Source: DASUPK01 sp963800285
Lineage (GTDB): Bacteria; Actinomycetota; Thermoleophilia; Solirubrobacterales; 70-9
Assembly (NCBI GenBank): GCA_963800285.1
Contig: CAWDAL010000013.1
Location: 62,001-126,000 of the forward strand
DNA length: 64,000 bases
Reading direction: 5' to 3'
Part shown: in pieces, positions 1 to 8,349 of the stretch
Layout: each line of letters starts with the position of its first letter
Numbering within the stretch: position 1 is the stretch's first letter
Position numbers and translations under genes: made by a program
The notes under the pieces: model-generated
The model's database searches: none
What the model was told of the DNA's origin: nothing
What the model saw: only the letters and a program-made list of their open reading frames with translations

Positions 1-679
1 CCACCCGCTGGTCCGCCCGCTCGCGGAGCTCCTCGAGATCGCCGAACTGGATGGAGTCGGTGGGGCACGCCTGCGCGCAGGCCGGCTCCATGTCGTCCTG
101 GAGGCGGTCGTAGCAGAGGGTGCATTTCCAGACCCGGCCGTCTCCCTCGCGCTGGTCGAGCACGCCGAACGGGCAGGCGACCACGCAGTAGCCGCAGCCG
201 TTGCAGATGTCCTCCTGGACGACGACGGTGCCGAACTCGGTGCGGAAGAGGGATCCCGTCGGGCAGACGTCCAGGCAGGCCGCGTCGGTGCAGTGCTTGC
301 AGACGTCCGAGCTCATCAGCCAGCGGAAGCCCTGGTCGTCCTTCTCGGTCTCGACGCCCTGCTCGACCAGCTGCTGGCGCTGGGCCTCCTTCACCCAGGA
401 GTCGGGCGCCGAGCTGGTCACGCCGTCGACCTCGACGCGCTGCTCGATGAAGGCGACGTGCCGCCAGCGGTTCGCGCCGAGCTCGGCCGAGTTGTCGTAG
501 GAGGTCCCCGTGTAGCCGTGGGGGTCCTCCGGGACCTGGTTCCACTCCTTGCACGCAACCTCGCACGCCTTGCAGCCGATGCAGACCGAGGTGTCCGTGA
601 AGAACCCGACCCTGGGCTTGGCCTCTTCGCCATAGCCGTCATGCCCCCTCGGCGTCTCGAGGACCGTGGCGGGGCTCAC
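1..679 (-). CDS. fdhB: Formate dehydrogenase iron-sulfur (beta) subunit, C-terminus cut by window
   Basis: Electron-transfer subunit that passes electrons from the formate dehydrogenase catalytic subunit towards the quinone pool. The translation shows four ferredoxin-type cysteine clusters in order: CIGCKACEVAC, CKHCTDAACLDVCP, CNGCGYCVVACP and CTLCYDR followed by CAQACP, the layout of FdnH/HybA-type four-[4Fe-4S] proteins. The start is a GTG at 679 whose first four bases overlap the stop of fdhA (GTGA), showing translational coupling. No stop is reached before base 1, so the C-terminal end, which in membrane-bound enzymes carries a transmembrane helix, is not visible. A cytochrome b subunit may lie to the left of the window. 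Confidence 0.93.
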   Translation of the reverse strand, partial: MSPATVLETPRGHDGYGEEAKPRVGFFTDTSVCIGCKACEVACKEWNQVPEDPHGYTGTSYDNSAELGANRWRHVAFIEQRVEVDGVTSSAPDSWVKEAQRQQLVEQGVETEKDDQGFRWLMSSDVCKHCTDAACLDVCPTGSLFRTEFGTVVVQEDICNGCGYCVVACPFGVLDQREGDGRVWKCTLCYDRLQDDMEPACAQACPTDSIQFGDLEELRERADQRV

Positions 680-3600
680 CTCGCCTCCTCCCTGGGCGCC
701 TTCGTCCTCATCCGGTATGACGCGACGAACTCCGGCAGCGCCTTGCCGCGGGGCCGGCGGCCGGGGATGATGTCCGCGCTCGCCGCCTTCACCTCCTGGA
801 TGTGGACGTTCGGGTCGAGGACGATCCCGAAGACGTCATTCGCCGAGTCGCCCTTGCTCTCTCCGGCGTACCCCCAGTGGTAGGGAAGGCCGATCTGGTG
901 GACGACGCGGCCGTCGAACTGCAACGGCTTGATCCGCTCGGTGACCATCACGCGCGCCTCGATCGCGGTCCGCATGGTCACGATGGTCGCCCAGTCGCCG
1001 TGCTCGAGCTCTCGCTCGGCGGCGAGCTCCGGGCTGACCTCGCAAAAGAACTCCGGTTGCAGCTCCGAGAGGTAGGGGACCGACCGCGACATGCCGCCAG
1101 CCGTGTGGTGCTCGGTCAGCCGGTACGAGGTGATCACGAACGGGAAGACGTCCTCCCCCGCCTCGCCGGAGCTGGGATTGGACTCGTTGCCCGGCCGCTC
1201 GAAGATCTGCCGCACCGGATTGGCCCGCTGCTCCGGGTAGAGCGCATTGGGGAAGGGCGACTCGTGTGGCTCGTAGTGCGTCGGCATGGGCCCGTCGACC
1301 ACGCCGGTGGGCGCATAGAGCCAGCCGCGACCGTCGGCCTGCATGATGAATGGCTCGTCGCCACGCAGGGCCATCTCGGCCTCGGCGTCCTCGTCCGGCT
1401 CGTAGTCCGGCGGCTTGTCGTCCTTGAAGTCCGGGACGTCCTCGCCGGTCCAGCCCTGCTTCTCCTCGTCCCACCAGACGTAGCGCTTGCGCTCGGACCA
1501 GGGCTTGCCGTCCGGGTCGGCCGAGGCGCGGTTGTAGATGATCCGCCGGTTCATCGGCCACGCCCAGCCCCACTCCGGCGCGACCCAGCTCTGCTCCTGG
1601 CCCGGCTTCCGCCGCGCCGTCTGGTTGACGCCGTCCGCGTAGCAGCCCGAGTAGATCCAGCAGCCGCACGCCGTCGAGCCGTCGGCCTTCAGGTCCGTAT
1701 AGCCGGAGACCTGATTCGCCCTCGCCGTCGAAGCCGCTGATCTCGCGGAGAATGACCTCGGGACTCGGTTCGTCGTGCTCGCCCTCGGTCGGATAGTCCC
1801 AGGTGAGCTCCTTGATCGGCCGGTCGCGCTTCAGCCTCGAGCGGTGGAGCTTCTCGCGGATGATCCGGCCGAGGTGGAAGGTGAACCAGAGGTCCGAGCG
1901 GCAGTCCTCGGGCGGCTCGATTGCCTTGTGGTGCCACTGCAGCAGGCGCTGGGTGTTGGTGAAGGTGCCGTCCTTCTCGGTGTGGGCCGCGGCGGGGAGG
2001 AGGAAGACCTCGGTGCCGATGTTCTCCGTGACGAGCTCCCCGGACTCGATCTCCGGGCCCTCCTTCCACCAGTTGGCGCTCTCGATCTCCTGGAAGTCGC
2101 GGACCACGAGCCACTCCAGGTTGGCCATCGCGAGCCGGTGCAGTCGCGAGTTCGCCGAGCCGACGGCGGGGTTCTCGCCGTAGAGGAACATCCCCTTCAC
2201 CTTCCCCTCGAACATCCCCATCACCGTGGGATAGATCGAGTGGTCCCCGGTGATGCGCGGGATCCAGTCGAAGCAGAAGTCGTTCTCCTCCGTGGCGGCG
2301 TCGCCCCAGTACGCCTTCAGCAGGCTGACCAGGTACTCGCGGGTGTGTCCCCAGTAGCCGGTCGGTGCCGAGTTCATCTCGACGTAGTTGTCCATCGACT
2401 GATGGGCATGGGAGTGGGGCATCGGCAGGTAGCCCGGCAGGATGTTGTAGAGCGTCGGGATGTCGGTCGAGCCCTGGATGGAGGCGTGTCCACGCAGGGC
2501 CAGGATCCCTCCGCCCGGCCGCCCCATGTTGCCGAGCAGCAGCTGGATGATCGCGGCGGTGCGGATGTACTGGACGCCGACGGTGTGCTGCGTCCAGCCG
2601 ACCGAGTAGACGAACGCCGAGGTCCGCTCCCGTCCGGAGTTCTCGCAGAGGCTCTCGGCCACCTCGAGGAACGTGTCGCGCGGGATGCCGCAGATCCGCT
2701 CGACGGCCTCCGGCGTGTAGCGGCTGTAGTGGCGCTTCAGGACCTGGAAGACGCAGCGCGGGTCCTTGAGGGTGTGGTCGACCCGGGGCGGCTCGCCGGC
2801 CTCCATGCCGCCGCCGTGGGCGCCGTGGGCCTGCTCGCCGACCATCGCGCCCTCCTCGCGCTTGCCGGCGGCGGCGAAGGTCTCCATGCCCTCGTACTGC
2901 CAGCTCTCGGTGTAGTAGCGGTGGTCCTCCTCGCTCCAGCCGGAGAAGACCCCGTCGAGGTCCTCGGTGTCGCGGTATTCCTCTTCGAGGATCGTCGAGG
3001 CGTTCGTGTACCGGGTGACGTACTCGAAGAAGTGCCGGTCGTTCTCGAGGATGTGGTTGATGATCCCGCCGAGGAAGGCGATGTCGGTCCCGGCGCGGAG
3101 CGGGACGTGGAGATCCGCCAGGGCGCTGGTGCGGGTGAACCGCGGGTCGACATGGATCACCTTCGCGCCGCGCTCCTTGGCCTCCATCACCCACTGGAAG
3201 CCGACGGGGTGACACTCGGCCATGTTCGACCCCTCGATGACGATGCAGTCAGCGTTCTGGAGATCCTGCTGGAAGGTGGTTGCCCCACCCCGGCCGAACG
3301 AGGTCCCCAGACCGGGGACCGTGGAGCTGTGTCATATGCGGGCCTGGTTCTCGATCTGGATCGCGCCGAGCGCCGTGAACAGCTTCTTGATCAGGTAGTT
3401 CTCCTCGTTGTCCAGCGTCGCTCCGCCCAGGCTCGCGATCCCGAGGGTGCGGTTGAGCAGCCCGTCCTTCTTGGTCCCCGCCTCCCAGGTCTCCTCCCTG
3501 GCCTTGATGACGCGGTCGGCGATCATGTCCATCGCCCGGTCGAGCGGCAGCTCCTGCCAGTCCCTGGCGTTGGGCGGCCGGTACCTGACCTTGTACTCGC

Positions 3601-3820
3601 GCGTCGGGTTGTTGACCAGCTGCTCTGATGCGGCGCCCTTGGGGCAGAGCCGCCCCCGCGAGATCGGGCTGTCGGGGTCCCCCTCGATCTGGGTGACCTT
3701 CTCGTCCTTGACGTACACGCGCTGGCCACACCCGACCGCGCAGTAGGGGCAGATCGACTGAGCCATGCGGTCCGCCATCGCGGTCCGAGGGCGAAGCCGA
3801 GCCGAGCGCTCCGACTTCAC
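676..3820 (-). CDS. fdhA: Selenocysteine-containing formate dehydrogenase catalytic (alpha) subunit; one apparent frameshift
   Basis: Molybdopterin enzyme oxidising formate to CO2. From the GTG at 3820 the protein has a [4Fe-4S] motif CPYCAVGCG (Cys24, 27, 31) plus Cys59 in GRLCPKG, then NQARI followed by TGA at 3332-3334 and HSSTV in the same frame. This is where FdnG-type enzymes carry selenocysteine, and a SECIS hairpin follows, so UGA should be read as Sec163. The frame then runs through GSNMAECHPVGFQW and later oxidoreductase motifs to about 1714, where one extra base (A on the plus strand) breaks the frame. The C-terminal third, including CGCWIYSG and NRRIIYNRASADPDG, continues in the next frame to 676. 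The reading frame upstream of 3820 also looks family-like (LRQLRGDPTGRGAAV) but has no ATG/GTG/TTG. A CTG at 3895 preceded by GGAG could be the true start. No Tat signal is seen. It is translationally coupled to fdhB. Confidence 0.92.
3302..3334 (-). other. Bacterial SECIS element with its UGA codon
   Basis: On the minus strand the UGA (3332-3334) is followed by exactly 11 nt and then a perfect hairpin: GGTCCCC, loop GGTCT, GGGGACC (3302-3320). The Escherichia coli fdhF and fdnG SECIS elements have the same 11-nt spacing and a GGUCU apical loop, which is the SelB contact. This supports decoding of the UGA as selenocysteine rather than a nonsense mutation. selA, selB, selC and selD are not in this window and should be elsewhere in the genome. 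Confidence 0.93.
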
Positions 3821-4060
3821 GGCGGCGCCGCGTCCGGTGGGATCGCCCCGGAGCTGTCGGAGGAGAGGCAGGTCGGTGATCTTGCGCTCGGTCAGCTGAC
3901 GCTCCTGGTTATGGGCCGGCAGCGCTCAGATACCCCGGCCGGAGCGCCGCAAACGGCTTCGCGATGCGGTCTCGGCGCCTGGTCAGCGCAGTTACAAGCT
4001 CCGTTCCAGCGGTTGGGCCGGACGGGTAGCTCCCTGAGGACTAGGAAAGGAGGCAACGAA

Positions 4061-4777
4061 ATGAGTCCGCAGAGAAACGGAGACAGCGCGCACAGCCTGT
4101 ACGACGACGCGCGCATCTTCCTGCAGCCGATCGCGGCGCCCTCGATCCTCGGTCTGTTCGGGTTCGCGGGCGCAACCTTCATCGTCGCGGCGCACGCCGC
4201 GAATTGGTACGGGACGACGTCCTCGCCCGAGTACCTCTTCCCGTTTGCGGCGATGTTCGGAGGATTGGCGCAATTCCTCGCGGGAATGTGGGCCTACCGG
4301 GCCCGCGACGGGGTCGCCACGGCCATGCACGGCATGTGGGGCTCCTTCTGGTTGGCCTACGGCATCCTCAACCTGCTCGTGGCGACCGGAGCGATCACGA
4401 TCCCGACCGGGAAGTTCCCCGAGTTGGGCTACTGGTTCCTGGCCCTCGGCGTGATCACGGCGCTTGGCGCGGTGGCGGCCTCGGCGGAGAGCATCTCGCT
4501 CTTCACCGTGCTCACCTCGCTGGCCGTCGGCGCTGGGTTCCTGGCGGTCCATTACCTCACCGGCGTCACCTGGTGGGAGACGGCGGGCGGCTGGATCCTC
4601 GTCGCCTCGGCGATCGCGGCGACCTACACGGCCGGCGCGATGATGATTGAGGGCGCCTGGGGACGCGTGGTGCTTCCCCTCGGCAAGCTCTCGAAGGAGG
4701 CGAACATCCCGGGCCGGCGGATCACGCGGCCGGTCGAGTACGAGTTCGCGGAGCCGGGCGTCAGGCAGGGCCAATAG
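4061..4777 (+). CDS. satP: GPR1/FUN34/YaaH (SatP) family acetate transporter
   Basis: Predicted inner-membrane carrier for acetate or other small carboxylates. The 238-aa product has about six hydrophobic helices and family-typical stretches such as PAPSILGLFGFAGATF-like residues near the N-terminus, FGGLAQFLAGMW and HGMWGSFWLAYG. The ATG follows a strong Shine-Dalgarno (AAAGGAGG at 4046-4053) with 7 nt spacing. The C-terminal tail of about 35 residues after the last helix is hydrophilic. It is divergent from fdhA and ends just before a strong terminator hairpin, so it is probably a monocistronic unit. Its position beside formate dehydrogenase suggests a shared role in small organic acid use, but that is inference. 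Confidence 0.88.
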   Translation: MSPQRNGDSAHSLYDDARIFLQPIAAPSILGLFGFAGATFIVAAHAANWYGTTSSPEYLFPFAAMFGGLAQFLAGMWAYRARDGVATAMHGMWGSFWLAYGILNLLVATGAITIPTGKFPELGYWFLALGVITALGAVAASAESISLFTVLTSLAVGAGFLAVHYLTGVTWWETAGGWILVASAIAATYTAGAMMIEGAWGRVVLPLGKLSKEANIPGRRITRPVEYEFAEPGVRQGQ

Positions 4778-4801
4778 CGGTCCGGGACCGACAGATCATT
4801 G

Positions 4802-4832
4802 GGAAAGGACCCCGCGCGACGGGGTCCTTTCC
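4802..4832 (+). terminator. Hairpin terminator after satP
   Basis: A perfect 13-bp inverted repeat, GGAAAGGACCCCG, 5-nt loop, CGGGGTCCTTTCC, starts 24 bases after the satP stop. There is no long U tract after the stem, as is common for actinobacterial terminators. It separates satP from the Crp-like gene. Confidence 0.8.
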
Positions 4833-4860
4833 GCGCATCGGGGGTATTGAGACCCCCACG

Positions 4861-5547
4861 ATGCGAACCAACCTGCTCGAGGCCGATCCGGACCTGGCTC
4901 GATACCTGCCGCCGGACAGCATCCGGGCGATGGGGGCCGGGCTGCAGGCGGAGGTTCTCGAGCTCGCGCCCGGAGTCTGGCGCCCGCCGGAGACGGCTCC
5001 TCAACCGGGGCACCTCGGCTTTCTGATCCTCGATGGGATGCTGATCCGACGGGTCAGGGTCGACGGATCGCAGAGCGGCGAGCTGCTGCTGCATGGCGAC
5101 GTGGTGCGACCGTGGGTCGAGGATCCGATCTCGTTCTGCAACGCGGACTGGCGCGTCATCGAGCCGGCCAGGCTCGCGGTACTCGACCGGGTGGTCGCCA
5201 TCCGCCTGTGCTCGCGGCCGGAGCTCAGCGCCGCGCTGCTCGACAAGCAGACCGAGCGCTCCCGCGCCCTGGCCATCAACGCGGCGACCGAGAACGTTCG
5301 CGGCCTCGACCGGCGCCTGCTGGTCCTGTTCTGGCATCTCGCCGAGCGCTGGGGACGTCGCGAGAGCGGCAAGGTGATCGTTCCCCTGCAGCTCACGCAC
5401 GAGACGCTGAGCCTGCTGATCGGAGCGCGCCGGCCGTCGGTGACGACGGCGCTCAGCGCGCTGTCGGCGCGAGGAGCGCTCGAGCGGACCCAGAACGCAG
5501 AGTGGGTGCTCCATGGAGCTCCGCCGAGCCCTTCGCCGGTGGAATAG
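4861..5547 (+). CDS. Crp/Fnr-like transcriptional regulator
   Basis: DNA-binding regulator of 228 aa. The N-terminal two thirds resemble a degenerate cyclic-nucleotide-type beta-barrel (GFLILDGMLIRRV, GDVVRPW). The C-terminal region is a Crp-type winged helix with the recognition helix segment IGARRPSVTTALSALSARGALER. No cysteine cluster of the Fnr type is visible, so the signal is unknown. It is paralogous to the gene at 9094-9789, sharing order, length and the HTH. The short leader between the satP terminator and the ATG holds a small GGGGG/CCCCC inverted repeat. The next gene (DUF4396) begins 21 bases downstream, probably in the same transcript. Confidence 0.85.
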   Translation: MRTNLLEADPDLARYLPPDSIRAMGAGLQAEVLELAPGVWRPPETAPQPGHLGFLILDGMLIRRVRVDGSQSGELLLHGDVVRPWVEDPISFCNADWRVIEPARLAVLDRVVAIRLCSRPELSAALLDKQTERSRALAINAATENVRGLDRRLLVLFWHLAERWGRRESGKVIVPLQLTHETLSLLIGARRPSVTTALSALSARGALERTQNAEWVLHGAPPSPSPVE

Positions 5548-5568
5548 CGGGCGCGGGGACCATCAGCG

Positions 5569-6273
5569 ATGCACTCGACGCCGTCGACGCTGCTCACGAT
5601 CATCGCCTGGGTCTCCCTGGGGGTCGCCTTCCTGTCCGCGCTGGTGATCCTGGCCGACCTCTTCGTCGCCGGCCATCGCCAGCGGATGTGGATCATGGAG
5701 ATCGTCTATCCGGTGACGGCGCTGTACCTGGGCCCTCTCGCGGCGTGCTTCTATTTCCGATACGGGCGGGAGGGCGACGGCGGGAGCACGGACCCGCCGG
5801 ATGAGGACCGGATCCGCTGGTGGGAGACGGCGAAGGGGGTCACCCATTGCGGCGCCGGCTGCACGCTCGGCGACATCTTCGGGGAGTGGCTGATCTTCGC
5901 CACCGGCTTCTCGATCGCGGTGACCGCGAACACCGCCGCCCACACCCTGTTCGCCGACTTCGTGGTCGACTTCGTCCTCGCCTGGACGCTCGGCATCGCC
6001 TTCCAGTACTTCTCCATCGCTCCGATGAGGGAACTCTCCGTCGGAGAGGGTCTCGTCCAGGCGATCAAGGCGGACACGCTCTCGATCGTCGCGTTCCAGC
6101 TCGGCCTCTTCGCCTGGATGGCCCTCTATCACCTGGTGCTCTGGGACCCCCCGCTGGCCGTGGACACCGCCGCCTACTGGTTCATGATGCAGATCGGCAT
6201 GGTGATCGGCTTTGCCACCGCGTACCCCGTGAACCGCCGGCTGATCGCCACGGGGGTCAAGGAGCGGATGTAG
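5569..6273 (+). CDS. DUF4396 domain membrane protein
   Basis: Polytopic membrane protein of 234 aa. After two N-terminal helices and a charged loop (residues about 65-85) it carries the DUF4396 signature THCGAGCTLGDIFGEW, then four more helices. The conserved Cys, Asp and Glu residues inside this signature suggest metal or ion handling, but no function is established. It follows the Crp-like gene by 21 bases on the same strand, which suggests co-transcription. It converges with the SnoaL-like gene, whose stop lies inside its 3' end (17-base overlap). Confidence 0.82.
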   Translation: MHSTPSTLLTIIAWVSLGVAFLSALVILADLFVAGHRQRMWIMEIVYPVTALYLGPLAACFYFRYGREGDGGSTDPPDEDRIRWWETAKGVTHCGAGCTLGDIFGEWLIFATGFSIAVTANTAAHTLFADFVVDFVLAWTLGIAFQYFSIAPMRELSVGEGLVQAIKADTLSIVAFQLGLFAWMALYHLVLWDPPLAVDTAAYWFMMQIGMVIGFATAYPVNRRLIATGVKERM

Positions 6274-6634
6274 CCGGTTCGATCGGGGTCTGCTGGTGCA
6301 GGACCAGCTTCCACCCGGCACCCGTCAGCGAGTACGTGCTGCTCATCAGGGCGCTGTACGCCTCGCCCTCTCCGCGGCGTCCATCGAATCGATAGGTCAG
6401 CGTCGCCGCCCCGGGCGCGAGCTCGAGGACACGCGCATCGGTGATCCGGAACTCGTCCCAGCCGGGGCTCGCGTCCATCGCCGCCGCCGTCTGGTCCCTG
6501 TCCAGGGCCTGGCCCGGGATGATCACGACCGCGTCATCGACGAGGCGGGCCCGGTACTCGTCGCCTCCGCCGGCCGCCAGCTCGTGCTCGATCTCGAGCA
6601 GTTCCTCCCTGACCTCTTCCTTCACGGCGATCAT
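6257..6634 (-). CDS. SnoaL-like / DUF4440-type small protein
   Basis: A 125-aa protein with the layout of the NTF2-like SnoaL/DUF4440 fold: an N-terminal helix (VREELLEIEHELAAG), then DDAVVIIPGQ, TAAAMDASPGWDEFRI and a C-terminal beta sheet with YSLTGAGWKLVLHQQTP. Such proteins are small pockets that bind or convert hydrophobic ligands; the substrate here cannot be told. The start is the ATG at 6634, preceded by GAGGAGG at good spacing; a longer reading frame upstream lacks support. It lies 20 bases downstream of the M23 gene and may share its riboswitch-controlled transcript. Confidence 0.72.
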   Translation of the reverse strand: MIAVKEEVREELLEIEHELAAGGGDEYRARLVDDAVVIIPGQALDRDQTAAAMDASPGWDEFRITDARVLELAPGAATLTYRFDGRRGEGEAYSALMSSTYSLTGAGWKLVLHQQTPIEPATSAP

Positions 6635-6654
6635 GACCTCCTCTCGGCGTTTCG

Positions 6655-7440
6655 CTACGAGTACTGATCCCAGGCGAGCAACTCGGGAAGCGGATCGACC
6701 GGGTGACCGCCCGCGTACCACCCGGGGGCGGTCCAGTGCTCGAAATGGAGATGGCATCCCGTCGCGTCCCCGGTCTCCCCGACGCGGCCGATCTGCTCTC
6801 CGGGGTAGGGCACACCTTGAAGGGGTACCCAGGAGCGCTTCTTCAGATGCATGTAGACGGTGTCAGTCCCGTCCGACCCGTGGATGACGACGTAGTAGCC
6901 GGCGCCTGCCGCCTGGTAGGCGTTGACCTCGATCGTCCCGGACTGCGCCGCCACGATCGGCGTGCCGCACGGCGCGAGGATGTCCTGGCCCTGGTGGGTG
7001 TGGCCGGAGCGCGGCGCGCCGAACCGGTTCGACGGGCCGCCGAAGCTGTGCGGGCCCGCGACCGGGAATACGTAGTTGCCCGCCACCGCACGCCGCTTTG
7101 CCTGCTTCCGGGCGCGCTGCGCGGCGATCATCGCCTTGATGCGCTTGGCCTGCCGGCGCTGCACCAGCCCGTCCACCCGCCACCTCCGGCGCCGCTCGAG
7201 GCCCCGGACGTTCTTCCAGGTGAGCTTGCCGAAGGCGCCGTCCGCTGTGGTCGGCAGCTTCAGCCTGGTGAGGTCGCGCTGCAGCGCGCGCACATCCCCG
7301 CCGCGCATATGGGGGCGCAGTGTCCGCTGCCCGAGCTTGTACGCCCCCGCGGGCGACGGAGAGCCGAGGAAGGCGCTCAGGGCGAGGCAGGTGGCCAGAG
7401 CCCCCGCCCACAGCCAGATCCGGACCGCCGCGGGGCTCAC
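6655..7440 (-). CDS. Secreted M23 family metallopeptidase with peptidoglycan-binding domain
   Basis: Cell-wall endopeptidase of 261 aa. The GTG start at 7440 overlaps the RlpA-like stop (GTGA). An N-terminal signal or anchor (IWLWAGALATCLALSAFLG) is followed by a peptidoglycan_binding_1-like repeat (MRGGDVRALQRDLTRLKLP, DGAFGKLTWKNVRGLERR) and a C-terminal lysostaphin-type domain with HTHQGQDI (HxxxD zinc ligands) and HLHFEHW (HxH motif). The catalytic residues all appear intact. It is translationally coupled to the RlpA-like gene and so lies under the same c-di-AMP riboswitch. The long frame that appears to fuse it to RlpA exists only because of the upstream frameshift. Confidence 0.88.
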   Translation of the reverse strand: MSPAAVRIWLWAGALATCLALSAFLGSPSPAGAYKLGQRTLRPHMRGGDVRALQRDLTRLKLPTTADGAFGKLTWKNVRGLERRRRWRVDGLVQRRQAKRIKAMIAAQRARKQAKRRAVAGNYVFPVAGPHSFGGPSNRFGAPRSGHTHQGQDILAPCGTPIVAAQSGTIEVNAYQAAGAGYYVVIHGSDGTDTVYMHLKKRSWVPLQGVPYPGEQIGRVGETGDATGCHLHFEHWTAPGWYAGGHPVDPLPELLAWDQYS

Positions 7441-8058
7441 GGCACCACCGCCATCTTCACCTTCGCCCGGCCGACGGCCAGGAGGTCGAGCTGCTTCGCG
7501 AGCTTCCTGGTCAGGTCGAGCGCATAGCCCCTGCGATACGGCCCCCGGTCGATGACGCGGGCGCGCCGCCAGTGCCCGGCGAGGGCCACGACCACGCGCT
7601 GTCCCGCACGGGAGCGTGCGGTGGGCGACGCCGAGCGTGCGCTTCTTGAGGTGGACACCGCAGGCCGTCCGCCGCCCCCAGAGGCCCGGCCCGTACCAGC
7701 TCGCCCGTCCTCGCGGCATCGCCGCGGCCATCGCCTTCATGGTCGACCTCGCGACGACGCCGTCGGCGGCCAGGCCCGCGCCTCGCTGCAGCGTCCGCAC
7801 CGCGAGGTCGGTCTGCCCATCGAAGCTGGCGGAGTACGGCGTGCTCAAGCCCTCGGCGCGCAACTCCCAGTTGAGCGTCTTGACGTCCGTTCCGCGGTCA
7901 CCGAGCTCGAGCGCCCTTGCACCGAGGGGCAGCCGCTCGTAGTCCGCCCGCACGGCCCCTGCTCCGGCGGCCCAGGCCATCGCCGCGGCGATCGCGGCGA
8001 GCATGGCGAGCACGCGGGCGCGCCCGCCGAGCACCCAGGATGGATTTCGGAATTGCAC
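7437..8058 (-). CDS. RlpA-like / septal-ring lytic transglycosylase family protein; apparent frameshift
   Basis: Secreted cell-wall protein starting at GTG 8058 after GGAGAGAGG. The signal peptide is followed by a peptidoglycan-binding-like repeat (LGDRGTDVKTLNWELRAEG) and a double-psi beta-barrel of the RlpA type: GRASWYGPGLWGRRTACG and LPCGT in the first frame, then RVVVALAGHWRRARVIDRGPY and GYALDLTRKLAKQLDLL in the second. Removing one base near 7600 restores CGT-RVVVALAG exactly, so the break is a single-base insertion, probably a sequencing error. The Asp in VIDRGPY is the family's proposed catalytic residue. It is the first gene of an operon with the M23 peptidase and is preceded by a c-di-AMP riboswitch. 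Confidence 0.83.
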
Positions 8059-8077
8059 TGATCGACCTCTCTCCTGT

Positions 8078-8205
8078 CGGGCTTCCGGGGTTAGCTGCCG
8101 GGCTCACGCGAGGGGAGTCGCGTTACGCCGCGCGTCGGCGGCGATTCGCCCCAGGGACTTGGGTCCCCCGGCCGCCGGCGAGGCGCCGGCGGTTCAGCTA
8201 GGTCC
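8078..8205 (-). promoter_or_regulatory. c-di-AMP (ydaO/yuaA) riboswitch upstream of the RlpA-like gene
   Basis: The minus strand shows the conserved riboswitch blocks in order: GCTGAACC, a GCCGGCG/CGCCGGC stem, CGGGGGACCCAAG, CCTGGGGCGAATC, a variable stem, and the 3' signature GAGCCCGGCAGCTAACCCCGG followed by AAGC, which can pair with the 5' AGCT to form P1. The Shine-Dalgarno of the RlpA-like gene follows within 15 bases. The family turns expression off when c-di-AMP binds, and in actinobacteria it often controls wall hydrolases. The exact ends are estimated. Confidence 0.88.
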
Positions 8206-8349
8206 TTTTGGCGGCAGAACCACGGCGGGGCCGAAAGGTCGCGGGACGCGCGGCCGAGATGTCAGCCTGCGGACAGGATTCCGGCCCGATGCCGGCGATG
8301 GCCCCTGAAGACCGCGTGAGCGAGGGGCGCGCGCGGGTATTCACCGGGG

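Noticed and set aside
3329..3334. UGA in fdhA read as a nonsense mutation that makes a pseudogene
   Set aside because: Position, flanking residues and a correctly spaced SECIS hairpin match known selenocysteine formate dehydrogenases.
1775..3628. Long plus-strand open frame of 617 codons antisense to fdhA
   Set aside because: High-GC shadow of a clearly conserved minus-strand gene; no recognisable motif, low-complexity Val/Leu/Arg composition.
6655..8058. Single 467-residue RlpA-M23 fusion
   Set aside because: The fused part between the domains is a frameshift artefact; the RlpA barrel continues in the other frame and the M23 gene has its own GTG start.
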